From Mucilaginibacter oryzae (GTDB taxonomy: Bacteria > Bacteroidota > Bacteroidia > Sphingobacteriales > Sphingobacteriaceae), in assembly GCF_003148845.1 (NCBI RefSeq), contig NZ_QGHA01000016.1, positions 22,794 to 86,793 of the forward strand: DNA of 64,000 nt, read 5' to 3'. The translations under genes and the position numbers were made by a program. Each line of letters begins with the position of its first letter. Positions within the stretch are counted from its first letter, which is position 1. The notes below the pieces were generated by a model, which had not been told where the DNA came from, ran no database searches, and was given only the letters and a program-made list of their open reading frames with translations. This document shows, piece by piece, positions 43,245-50,886 of the stretch.

Positions 43245-44030
43245 ATGCCCGTACGCCATAAACTTTATTTTGCCTCTGATTTTCATTTAGGCGCCGGCGG
43301 CTACGCCGCCAGCCGTACACGCGAAGACCGGATTATACGCTGGCTTGATATGATTAAGCACGATGCCGCCGAAATTTTTCTGGTAGGTGATGTTTTTGAT
43401 TTCTGGTTTGAGTATAAAACAGTTGTGCCCAAAGGCTACATCCGTTTTTTAGGCAAACTGGCCGAGTTAAGTGATGCCGGGATAAAGATTTATATGTTTA
43501 AAGGCAACCACGATATGTGGATGTTTGATTATTTTGAAAAGGAGTTCGGTGCAACCATTATCAGTAACGAACTGAAAATTGAACGCGGCGGCAAAAAATT
43601 CTTTATTCACCATGGCGACGGTCTTGGGCCGGGCGATAATTTTTATAAACTCTTAAAAAATTTTTTTCGCAGTCCGTTTTGCCAGTGGCTGTTTGCGCGC
43701 ATCCACCCAAACCTTGGCGTAGGCATAGCGAATAACTGGAGCCAGCACAGCCGCGATACCAACGAGAAAAAAGACAACCCCAAACCCGGCGAACAGGAAT
43801 GGCTGGTGCAATTTTGCCGCGAAGAACTGCGAACCAATTTTTACGATTACCTGGTTTTCGGTCACCGGCACCTGCCGCTTGATGTACAGCTAACACCCGG
43901 AAGCCGCTATATTAACCTTGGCGAATGGGTTAATTACTTTAGCTATGCCGTTTTTGACGGGACCGAACTGAAGCTGGAGTACTTTGAAGCTTCGGTTAAT
44001 GGTTCGTATATCATGGTTCATGGTTTATAG
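43245..44030 (+). CDS. lpxH: UDP-2,3-diacylglucosamine diphosphatase (LpxH-type)
   Basis: LpxH cleaves UDP-2,3-diacylglucosamine to lipid X in lipid A synthesis. The 261-residue protein has the calcineurin-like metal motifs in order: FASDFHLGAGG (Asp12, His14), GDVFDFWFEY (Asp49), FKGNHDMWMFDYF (Asn88, His89), HHGDGLGPGD and VFGHRHLPLD. The final residues (SYIMVHGL) are written by repeat words TCATGGTTCATGG, so the element at 44009-44109 has overrun the gene end. Confidence 0.9.
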   Translation: MPVRHKLYFASDFHLGAGGYAASRTREDRIIRWLDMIKHDAAEIFLVGDVFDFWFEYKTVVPKGYIRFLGKLAELSDAGIKIYMFKGNHDMWMFDYFEKEFGATIISNELKIERGGKKFFIHHGDGLGPGDNFYKLLKNFFRSPFCQWLFARIHPNLGVGIANNWSQHSRDTNEKKDNPKPGEQEWLVQFCREELRTNFYDYLVFGHRHLPLDVQLTPGSRYINLGEWVNYFSYAVFDGTELKLEYFEASVNGSYIMVHGL

Positions 44031-44109
44031 ATCACATGATGGGTCAATTTGGGACAAGCTTATCAGGAACTTTCTTAAACCATGATCTATGAACCATCAA
44101 CTATGAACC
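44009..44109. repeat. Word-type inverted repeat (TTCATGGTT) at the end of lpxH
   Basis: TATCATGGTTCATGGTTTAT and ATAGATCACATGAT (44009-44040) face AAACCATGATCTATGAACCA and TCAACTATGAACC (44077-44109). The left arm overlaps the last 20 bases of lpxH. The vocabulary matches the yicC-gmk element at 16629-16706, about 27 kb away. Confidence 0.65.
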
Positions 44110-44142
44110 TAACAATCTATCCACTATAAACTAAAAATTACG

Positions 44143-44150
44143 TACCTTTA
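44143..44150 (+). promoter_or_regulatory. Weak -7 box for prfA
   Basis: TACCTTTA differs from TAnnTTTG only at the last base and is the best candidate in the 221-base gap before prfA. It would give a leader of about 98 bases. Confidence 0.3.
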
Positions 44151-44251
44151 CACACTTTTTTGCAGCAGGTTTGTAAACCGCCCCGAAACGTTAAGTTTTT
44201 GATAAGCAGGTTAGATATCAACAGCTTAGCTGCATTTATATTTTTACTATT

Positions 44252-45325
44252 ATGTTAGATAAATTAGAGCTGATATACGACCGCTGGAAAGATGTTGAAG
44301 GCCAATTGAGCAGCCCGGATGCCATGCAGGACATGAAACGTTTTGCCCAATTGAATAAGGAATATAAAGATTTGGCTAAAATTGTTGACCAGTATTATAT
44401 ATACCGCAATATTTTAAGCAATATCGATACCAACAAAAACATCCTCGCTACCGAAAAGGACGAGGAGTTTAGGGAAATGGCTAAAATGGAACTTGACGAA
44501 CTGTTAACCCAGCAGGATGCCAAGGAAGAAGAAATCCGCCTGATGCTGATCCCTAAAGATCCGGAAGATTCGAAAAACGCTATCGTCGAGATCCGCGGCG
44601 GTACCGGCGGCGACGAGGCAGCACTTTTTGCAGGCGACCTGTACCGCATGTACATGCGCTATTGCGAAAAGCGCGGCTGGCGTACCGAGCTGGTTGATTA
44701 CACAGAAGGCACCAGCGGCGGCTACAAAGAGATTGTGTTTAACGTAAATGCCGAAGATGCTTACGGTACTTTAAAATACGAATCGGGCGTACACCGGGTA
44801 CAACGCGTGCCTGATACCGAAACCCAGGGCCGTGTGCATACTTCAGCGGCATCGGTAGTGGTTTTGCCGGAGGTAGACGAGTTTGATATCGATTTGCAGG
44901 TTAGTGATATTCGTAAGGATCTTTTCTGTGCCTCAGGGCCGGGCGGGCAATCGGTAAACACCACCTACTCGGCAGTAAGGTTAACCCACATCCCTACAGG
45001 TATAGTAGCTCAATGCCAGGACCAGAAATCGCAATTAAAAAACTACGACAAGGCGTTACAGGTATTGCGTTCGAGGGTGTACGAAATGGAATTGCAGAAG
45101 CACCTTGAAGAGACATCCAAAAAACGCAAAACCATGGTATCAACCGGCGACCGATCGGCTAAGGTACGTACTTATAACTACCCGCAGGGCCGTTTAACCG
45201 AGCACCGCATTGGTTTAACGATCTATAACCTCCCCGGCGTATTAAATGGTGATTTGCAGGAAATACTGGAATCGCTGCAATTTGCAGAGAATGCCGAGAA
45301 ACTGAAAGAAGGTACGGTAGCGTAA
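44252..45325 (+). CDS. prfA: Peptide chain release factor 1
   Basis: RF1 terminates translation at UAA and UAG. The 357-residue sequence has the N-terminal coiled helices, IVEIRGGTGGDEAALFA, GVHRVQRVPDTETQGRVHTS, and the catalytic GPGGQSVNT at about residues 228-236, whose Gln is the methylated peptidyl hydrolysis residue. The C-terminal region KVRTYNYPQGRLTEHRIGLT is also typical. It is flanked on both sides by word-type repeats. Confidence 0.97.
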   Translation: MLDKLELIYDRWKDVEGQLSSPDAMQDMKRFAQLNKEYKDLAKIVDQYYIYRNILSNIDTNKNILATEKDEEFREMAKMELDELLTQQDAKEEEIRLMLIPKDPEDSKNAIVEIRGGTGGDEAALFAGDLYRMYMRYCEKRGWRTELVDYTEGTSGGYKEIVFNVNAEDAYGTLKYESGVHRVQRVPDTETQGRVHTSAASVVVLPEVDEFDIDLQVSDIRKDLFCASGPGGQSVNTTYSAVRLTHIPTGIVAQCQDQKSQLKNYDKALQVLRSRVYEMELQKHLEETSKKRKTMVSTGDRSAKVRTYNYPQGRLTEHRIGLTIYNLPGVLNGDLQEILESLQFAENAEKLKEGTVA

Positions 45326-45370
45326 GCCGATGTTAGTTGGAATTAGAAACTTGCAGTTATTTTGCTTTTT

Positions 45371-45502
45371 GTCTGAAACCCGAATTTGCGTGAATTATTA
45401 GAATTATGAATTGGCAGGCATTCTGTAAATCCACAATTTCTATAAATCGGGGTTCAGACAATATTCTGCTAATCCTAAAATTCTGTAAATTCTGATTCAG
45501 AC
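45371..45502. repeat. Word-type repeat (GTCTGAAACCCGAATT / TTCTGTAAAT) after prfA
   Basis: GTCTGAAACCCGAATTT at 45371-45387 pairs with AAATCGGGGTTCAGAC at 45444-45459. Around and inside are repeated words GAATTATTAGAATTATGAAT and TTCTGTAAATTCTGATTCAG. It fills most of the prfA-subtilase gap. Confidence 0.55.
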
Positions 45503-45524
45503 AATTAAATATTAAAATAAGTTC

Positions 45525-47177
45525 ATGTTCCATTTTTGCAAGTACGTTACCGGCGCAGCCTTATCAGCAGTATTATTATTTAACTATCCGGCCTTGGCGC
45601 AGCAATTGCCTGCAGCCGAAGCAGCCCCGCCAAAAGCATGGCACCTGCTTGATTTAAAGGAGACCGGTTACTACGGTGTAAGCCTGAAGCAGGCCTACCT
45701 GTTTGTGAAAGCAAAAAAGAGCAAGCCCGTGGTGGTTGCTACGATTGATAGCGGTGCTGATACCCTGCAAAAAGACCTGAAGCCGGTACTTTGGGTAAAT
45801 ACCAAAGAAATTCCGGGCAACGGCATTGATGATGACCATAACGGCTATATTGATGATATACACGGCTGGAACTTTTTAGGCGGACCGGATGGTAAAGCAG
45901 ATTTTACCGAGACTACCGAGGAAGTGCGTGAATACAACAGGCTGAAAGGGAAATATGATATAATAACCGATTCGGCGGCGGCTGAAAATAAGAAAGAATA
46001 TGCGTATTGGCTGCGTGTTAAAACGGTTCACGATTCTACAGTGAATAAGGCCAATACCGAGATTGCTCAGCTTTCGCCGGTAATGAACGCTTTGATGGTT
46101 ACCAGCGGGTATATTAAGCGCAGTTTGAACCTGCCGGCCAACGGTACTTTTACCAGGGCCGACCTGGTGCGTGTTAAAGCCGCCAACGATACCCTGAGCC
46201 AGAGCAAATATGTTTGGGAATCGGTTTTCATGCAGGAGGGGCCCGGCGCCGACAATGCCAGGATCATTAAAGACCTGAGCGAGTACCTGGCCAAACTGAA
46301 TAACGATATCTCGCCCGACCTGACCTCCCGCAAACGCATTGTAGGCGACGATCCGGATGTGATGGATGGCAAACCTTACGGAAACAACATCCTGAAATTT
46401 GCCGATGCGGCCCACGGAACCGGTGTTGCCGGGTTGATTGGCGCGGTACGTAACAACAACTACGGCATTAATGGCGTGGCAGATAATGTTAAGCTCATGA
46501 TCATTAAAGCGGTACCAAACGGCGATGAATACGATAAGGATATAGCCAACGCCATTCGCTACGCGGTTGATAACGGCGCGAGGGTGGTTAATATGAGCTT
46601 CGGTAAAAAGATCTCCCCGCATAAGGAGTGGGTTGACGCGGCTTTTAAATACGCCGCATCAAAGAATGTTTTACTGGTGATGGCTGCCGGTAATGACAAT
46701 AAAGATATGGACACCGAACCGGAGTTCCCGAACGATACTTTTTTAGATGGATCGGCAACGGATGCGGATAATGTGATCAGCGTAGGCGCCTCGGGCCCCA
46801 GAAAGGGGCAAAACCTCGCGGGCGATTTTTCGAACTACGGTAAAAAAAACGTGGATGTTTTCGCGCCGGGTGTAAAGGTAACATCCATTACCACCGACGC
46901 CGAAACAGCTACCGAAGATGGCACCAGTTTCGCATCGCCAATTACGGCCGGTATAGCCGCTTTAATACTGGAATATTATCCTAACCTGAGCGCCAGGCAG
47001 CTTAAGGAAGCTATTTTAGGTTCGGCCACACCGCTTACTACTACCGTGGTGTTAAAGCCCGGCAGCAAAACCGAAAAGGTGAATTTTACAACACTCTCAA
47101 AAACAGGAGGTATAGTAAATGCTTATAAAGCGCTGCAACTGGCCTCCAAAATGAAACCGGAGCTTGCAGGTAACTAA
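45525..47177 (+). CDS. Secreted subtilisin-like (S8) serine protease
   Basis: A 550-residue protein with a signal peptide (ending ALAQ). Catalytic Asp76 (VVATIDSGAD), His297 (DAAHGTGVAGLIGA) and Ser468 (DGTSFASPITAG) are all present. The distance from Asp to His is about 220 residues, far more than in ordinary subtilases, because of a roughly 160-residue charged, helical insertion (about 125-285). No C-terminal sorting domain is evident. It probably acts in the periplasm or at the surface; the substrate is unknown. Confidence 0.9.
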   Translation: MFHFCKYVTGAALSAVLLFNYPALAQQLPAAEAAPPKAWHLLDLKETGYYGVSLKQAYLFVKAKKSKPVVVATIDSGADTLQKDLKPVLWVNTKEIPGNGIDDDHNGYIDDIHGWNFLGGPDGKADFTETTEEVREYNRLKGKYDIITDSAAAENKKEYAYWLRVKTVHDSTVNKANTEIAQLSPVMNALMVTSGYIKRSLNLPANGTFTRADLVRVKAANDTLSQSKYVWESVFMQEGPGADNARIIKDLSEYLAKLNNDISPDLTSRKRIVGDDPDVMDGKPYGNNILKFADAAHGTGVAGLIGAVRNNNYGINGVADNVKLMIIKAVPNGDEYDKDIANAIRYAVDNGARVVNMSFGKKISPHKEWVDAAFKYAASKNVLLVMAAGNDNKDMDTEPEFPNDTFLDGSATDADNVISVGASGPRKGQNLAGDFSNYGKKNVDVFAPGVKVTSITTDAETATEDGTSFASPITAGIAALILEYYPNLSARQLKEAILGSATPLTTTVVLKPGSKTEKVNFTTLSKTGGIVNAYKALQLASKMKPELAGN

Positions 47178-47181
47178 TTCG

Positions 47182-47230
47182 TTGATTGTTAAGGAGATTG
47201 TTTGCAATGAATAATCTCCTTAACTATCAA
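47182..47230. repeat. Strong hairpin after the subtilase gene with AAAGG words
   Basis: TTGATTGTTAAGGAGATT (47182-47199) and AATCTCCTTAACTATCAA (47213-47230) pair over 18 bases with one mismatch and a 13-base loop. The following 47231-47272 is made of CCTTTTACCTTTCGCCTTTA words, as in the element at 53764-53920. It could act as the 3' end of the subtilase mRNA although the T tract is absent. Confidence 0.65.
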
Positions 47231-47311
47231 CCTTTTACCTTTCGCCTTTAACCTTTCATCCTTCAAAAAAGGCAAAATTAAAAAACACTTTTCAGTTATG
47301 GTATTTTTGCC

Positions 47312-47319
47312 TACATTTG
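47312..47319 (+). promoter_or_regulatory. -7 box of the DUF177-rpmF-plsX-fabH operon
   Basis: TACATTTG is a full match to the Bacteroidota -7 element and is followed by C. It overlaps the TTG at 47317 that opens the longest frame, so translation must begin at the next TTG at 47338. Confidence 0.6.
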
Positions 47320-47337
47320 CGGGCTAATTGTTGCTCA

Positions 47338-47859
47338 TTGAAATCGCTTAAAAAATATTCGATTCCCTTTACGGGGCTTAAACTGGGGAAACACCTGTTT
47401 GAGTATGACATACAGGATGATTTTTTTGACGGGTTTGAATATTCGCTCGTTAAAAAAGCAACCCTGCACTGTGAAATTGAACTGGATAAGCAGGAAACTA
47501 TGCTGATCCTGAATTTTAAGATAGATGGCACAGTTGAAACCACCTGCGACAGGTGTTTGAAAGCATTACCCATTCAGCTCGATATTACCGAACAGCAGAT
47601 AGCCAAGTTTAGTGATGAAGAGATTGATGAGGATGAAGAGATTATAACACTGGGCAAAAACGATCATGAGATTGACGTTGCCGGGTTGATATATGAATAT
47701 ATTAACGTTGCAGTGCCGTTTATATCTATATGCGGCGAGGGTAATACCTCAACCTGCGATCAGGAGATGCTTGATAAGCTGAAAAGTTTATCAGCAAATG
47801 GTGAACAAAGTGAGCAAACAGACCCACGGTGGGATGCGCTCAGGAACATGAATAAATAA
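47338..47859 (+). CDS. DUF177 (YceD) family protein
   Basis: YceD/DUF177 proteins are found next to rpmF across bacteria and are linked to 23S rRNA or large-subunit maturation. From a TTG at 47338 the product (173 residues) begins MKSLKKYSIPFTGLKLGKH, the typical Bacteroidota N-terminus. VETTCDRCLKALPIQLDI carries the CxxC motif, and CGEGNTSTCDQEM a later Cys pair. It is followed after 15 bases by rpmF. The TTG start is unusual but no ATG is available nearby. Confidence 0.88.
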   Translation: MKSLKKYSIPFTGLKLGKHLFEYDIQDDFFDGFEYSLVKKATLHCEIELDKQETMLILNFKIDGTVETTCDRCLKALPIQLDITEQQIAKFSDEEIDEDEEIITLGKNDHEIDVAGLIYEYINVAVPFISICGEGNTSTCDQEMLDKLKSLSANGEQSEQTDPRWDALRNMNK

Positions 47860-47874
47860 TTAATTTAGGATATT

Positions 47875-48066
47875 ATGCCACATCCAAAGCGGAAATTTTC
47901 GAAATCAAGGAGAGATAAACGCAGAACTCATTACAAAGCGGAAGCTCCATCTTTAACTACTTGCCAAACTACAGGTGCAATACACTTGCCTCACCGCGCG
48001 TATACTGTTGATGGTAACGTTTACTACAACGGTAAAGTACTTATTGAGAAAGCAGCAGTAGCCTAA
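47875..48066 (+). CDS. rpmF: 50S ribosomal protein L32
   Basis: A 63-residue basic protein with the L32 signature MPHPKRKFSKSRRDKRRTHY and the conserved HRAYTVDGNVYYNGK. Only one Cys remains (TCQTTGAIHLPH), so the four-Cys zinc ribbon is absent, as in many Bacteroidota L32. It lies between DUF177 and plsX, the standard gene order. Confidence 0.96.
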   Translation: MPHPKRKFSKSRRDKRRTHYKAEAPSLTTCQTTGAIHLPHRAYTVDGNVYYNGKVLIEKAAVA

Positions 48067-48082
48067 GCTAAATTTTCTGAAA

Positions 48083-49021
48083 ATGAAGATTGGCTTGGAC
48101 ATTATGGGCGGTGATTACGCTCCCAAAGCAGCTGTTTTAGGAGCTATCGAAGCTTATAAGGCTTTATCGGCCGACCAGAAGCTGGTACTTATTGGCGATA
48201 AGGAAGTTACAGTAAATATTCTTCAGGAAAACGGTGTTAGCCCCGACCACTTCGAATTTGTACACACAACCGAAGTTATTGGCATGGGCGAGCACCCAAC
48301 CAAAGCTATTGTTCAGAAACCTGATTCAAGTATTTCAGTTGGTTTCCAGCTGTTAAAAAATAACCAGATCCAGGCTTTCTCATCAGCTGGAAACACAGGT
48401 GCCATGCTTGTTGGCTCTATGTTCAGCGTAAAAACTATCCCGGGTGTTGTACGCCCGGCTATGACAACTATTGTACCCAAACTTAAAGGAGGTTTGGGTA
48501 TTTTGTTGGATGTAGGTGCCAATGCCGATTGTAAACCCGATGTGCTTGTTCAGTTCGGTGTGCTCGGCAGCTTGTTCGCTCAATCTGTTTATGATATGAG
48601 TAACCCGAGGGTTGCCCTTATCAATATTGGCGAAGAGGAAGAAAAAGGCAATTTACTTTGCCAGGCTACCTACCCTTTAATGAAAGAAACAAAGTTGTTT
48701 AACTTTGTAGGCAATGTTGAGGGGCGCGACCTGTTTAGCGAAGGCACCGACGTGTATGTATGCGATGGTTTTACAGGCAATATCATATTGAAGCTGGCAG
48801 AATCGTTTTACGTTATCACCCGTAAAAAGGGGCTTAAAGACGAGTTTTTTGACAGGTTTAATTATGAGCAATACGGTGGCAGCCCTATTTTGGGCGTAAA
48901 CGCGCCGGTTGTGGTTGGTCACGGCATCTCGAGCCCCGAGGCCATTAAAAACATGGTACTGCTATCAAGGAACATGGTAGAAAGTAATCTTGTGGATAAA
49001 ATAAAACAAGCATTCCAGTAA
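48083..49021 (+). CDS. plsX: Phosphate acyltransferase PlsX
   Basis: PlsX makes acyl-phosphate from acyl-ACP for phospholipid synthesis. The 312-residue protein starts MKIGLDIMGGDYAPKAAV and contains SSAGNTGAMLVGSM, LLDVGANADCKPD, VGNVEGRDLF, VCDGFTGNIILK and GVNAPVVVGHG, all family signatures. It is 16 bases after rpmF and 10 bases before fabH, so ribosome and membrane synthesis genes are co-transcribed. Confidence 0.97.
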   Translation: MKIGLDIMGGDYAPKAAVLGAIEAYKALSADQKLVLIGDKEVTVNILQENGVSPDHFEFVHTTEVIGMGEHPTKAIVQKPDSSISVGFQLLKNNQIQAFSSAGNTGAMLVGSMFSVKTIPGVVRPAMTTIVPKLKGGLGILLDVGANADCKPDVLVQFGVLGSLFAQSVYDMSNPRVALINIGEEEEKGNLLCQATYPLMKETKLFNFVGNVEGRDLFSEGTDVYVCDGFTGNIILKLAESFYVITRKKGLKDEFFDRFNYEQYGGSPILGVNAPVVVGHGISSPEAIKNMVLLSRNMVESNLVDKIKQAFQ

Positions 49022-49031
49022 TTTTATAAAG

Positions 49032-50021
49032 ATGAGTAAAATTCATGCCGCTATTACCGCTGTACATGGTTACGTTCCCGACTATGTATTAACCAACCAG
49101 GAACTGGAAACAATGGTTGATACCAACGACGAATGGATTACCAGCCGTACCGGTATCAAAGAGCGACGCATATTGAAAGGCGAAGGCCTTGCTACATCTG
49201 ATATGGCGGTCCCGGCCGTTACCCAGCTTTTAAAGAAGCGCGGTATCGGTGCCGATGAGATCGATCTTATCATCTTCTGTACTACCACCCCCGATATGAT
49301 TTTCCCGGCTACGGCCAACGTTTTAGCCAACAAAATTGGCGCTAAAAACGCCTGGGGATTTGATTTGCAGGCAGCCTGCTCCGGGTTTCTTTACGGCTTA
49401 ACATCGGGCGCGCAGTTTATTGAAAGCGGCAAGCACAAAAAGGTACTGGTTGTGGGCGGCGATAAAATGTCGTCTATAGTGAATTATAAAGATCGCGCCA
49501 CCTGCATTATTTTTGGCGATGGCTGCGGCGCCGTTTTATTGGAGCCTAATGATGAAGGTAACGGCCTGATCGACTCTATACTGAAAAGCGATGGCGCGGG
49601 CGGTCAGTATCTTAACCTTAAAGCCGGCGGTTCATTAAAACCTGCAAGCCATGCTACCATTGATGCCGGCGAACATTTTGCCTACCAGGAAGGCCAGGCG
49701 GTGTTTAAATTTGCGGTAACCAACATGGCCGATGTGGCTCACGAGGTTATGGAGCGCAACCACCTTACGGGCGAAGATGTTGCCTGGCTGGTACCGCACC
49801 AGGCCAATAAGCGCATTATTGACGCTACTGCCAACCGCACAGGCATCAGCCCCGAAAAGGTGATCATTAATATTGAACGTTACGGCAATACCACCAACGG
49901 TACCATCCCGCTTTGCTTATGGGAATGGGAAAGCAAGTTTAAAAAAGGCGATAACCTTATTTTAGCAGCTTTTGGCGGTGGCTTTACCTGGGGTTCGGTA
50001 TATTTGAAATGGGCTTATTAA
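49032..50021 (+). CDS. fabH: 3-oxoacyl-ACP synthase III (FabH)
   Basis: FabH condenses acetyl-CoA with malonyl-ACP to start fatty acid synthesis. The 329-residue thiolase-fold protein has catalytic Cys116 (LQAACSGFLYGL), His256 (LVPHQANKRI) and Asn286 (ERYGNTTNGTIPL). EWITSRTGIKERR is the family CoA-binding stretch. It ends the DUF177-rpmF-plsX-fabH operon and is followed by a word-type repeat and then accB-accC. Confidence 0.96.
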   Translation: MSKIHAAITAVHGYVPDYVLTNQELETMVDTNDEWITSRTGIKERRILKGEGLATSDMAVPAVTQLLKKRGIGADEIDLIIFCTTTPDMIFPATANVLANKIGAKNAWGFDLQAACSGFLYGLTSGAQFIESGKHKKVLVVGGDKMSSIVNYKDRATCIIFGDGCGAVLLEPNDEGNGLIDSILKSDGAGGQYLNLKAGGSLKPASHATIDAGEHFAYQEGQAVFKFAVTNMADVAHEVMERNHLTGEDVAWLVPHQANKRIIDATANRTGISPEKVIINIERYGNTTNGTIPLCLWEWESKFKKGDNLILAAFGGGFTWGSVYLKWAY

Positions 50022-50025
50022 TTTC

Positions 50026-50215
50026 GGATGTGCAGATTTTAGATGTGCAGGTGTGCAAATTCAGTTTTTAAGTACATTTGCAGCATAAAATAAAACATCC
50101 GTAAAAAGCACCTGTTTACAAGGAAGTGTATAATCCGGATCACAACAGCAATTCGATCCAGTAATTAATTAACATATAATATGCACATCTGCACATTTGC
50201 ATATCTGCACATTTA
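50026..50215. repeat. Word-type inverted repeat (TGTGCAGATGTGC) upstream of accB
   Basis: GGATGTGCAGATTTTAGATG and TGCAGGTGTGCAAAT at 50026-50060 face ATGCACATCTGCACATTTGC and ATATCTGCACATTT at 50181-50214. The accB promoter box lies inside the loop. The same vocabulary forms a second element just after accB. Confidence 0.65.
50073..50080 (+). promoter_or_regulatory. -7 box upstream of accB
   Basis: TACATTTG followed by C matches the consensus. It predicts a leader of about 180 bases for accB that carries the right arm of the word repeat. Confidence 0.5.
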
Positions 50216-50263
50216 ATATATAATTTAGGTATAAAACTGTCCAAAACCAATTAATCCTTCAAC

Positions 50264-50737
50264 ATGGATATTAAACAAATTCAGGACCTTATTCGCTTTG
50301 TTTCAAAATCGGGCGTAAATGAAGTATCGATCGAGCAAAAAGACTTTAAGATCACAATAAAAACCAACGAGGTTCAGCCTACGGTAGTACACGCAACTAT
50401 CCCGGCAGTTACCCAACCGGTTACACCTGTGTTACCTGCCGCTCCTGCACCTGCTCCAACCGAGCCTGCAGCTCCGGCCGCTCCTGATACATCGAAATAC
50501 ATTACCGTAAAATCACCAATGATTGGTACTTTTTACCGTTCGGCCGGTCCGGATAAGCCTATGTTTGTAAATATCGGCGACGAGATCAAGCCGGGCAGCG
50601 TGGTATGTATCATCGAAGCCATGAAATTATTCAACGAGATTGAATCGGAAGTTTCGGGCCGCGTAGTAAAAGTACTTGTTGACAACGCCTCACCTGTTGA
50701 GTACGATCAACCACTGTTTTTAGTAGAACCAGTTTAA
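50264..50737 (+). CDS. accB: Acetyl-CoA carboxylase biotin carboxyl carrier protein
   Basis: AccB carries biotin between the carboxylase and carboxyltransferase halves of acetyl-CoA carboxylase. The 157-residue protein has an N-terminal helical region, a Pro/Ala linker (about 45-80) and the biotinyl domain with IIEAMKLFNEIES, biotin on Lys121. BirA in this window should modify it. Word-type repeats with the same TGTGCAGAT vocabulary lie on both sides. Confidence 0.96.
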   Translation: MDIKQIQDLIRFVSKSGVNEVSIEQKDFKITIKTNEVQPTVVHATIPAVTQPVTPVLPAAPAPAPTEPAAPAAPDTSKYITVKSPMIGTFYRSAGPDKPMFVNIGDEIKPGSVVCIIEAMKLFNEIESEVSGRVVKVLVDNASPVEYDQPLFLVEPV

Positions 50738-50738
50738 T

Positions 50739-50875
50739 TGATGTGCGGATGTGCAGATTATCAATGTGCAGATGAATGCGATAAGTCATCTGCATATTGA
50801 TAATTTGCCCTGTTCATTGAATTTATCATATTCGTTTTTTCATCTGCATATTTGCACATCTGTAATTTGCACATT
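50739..50875. repeat. Word-type inverted repeat (TGTGCAGAT) between accB and accC
   Basis: GATGTGCGGATGTGCAGATT and CAATGTGCAGATGAATGC (50740-50780) face TCATCTGCATATTTGCACAT and CTGTAATTTGCACATT (50840-50875). It separates two subunit genes of one enzyme, just as the 9697-9786 element separates pdhA and pdhC. Confidence 0.65.
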
Positions 50876-50886
50876 AAAGAAAAACC

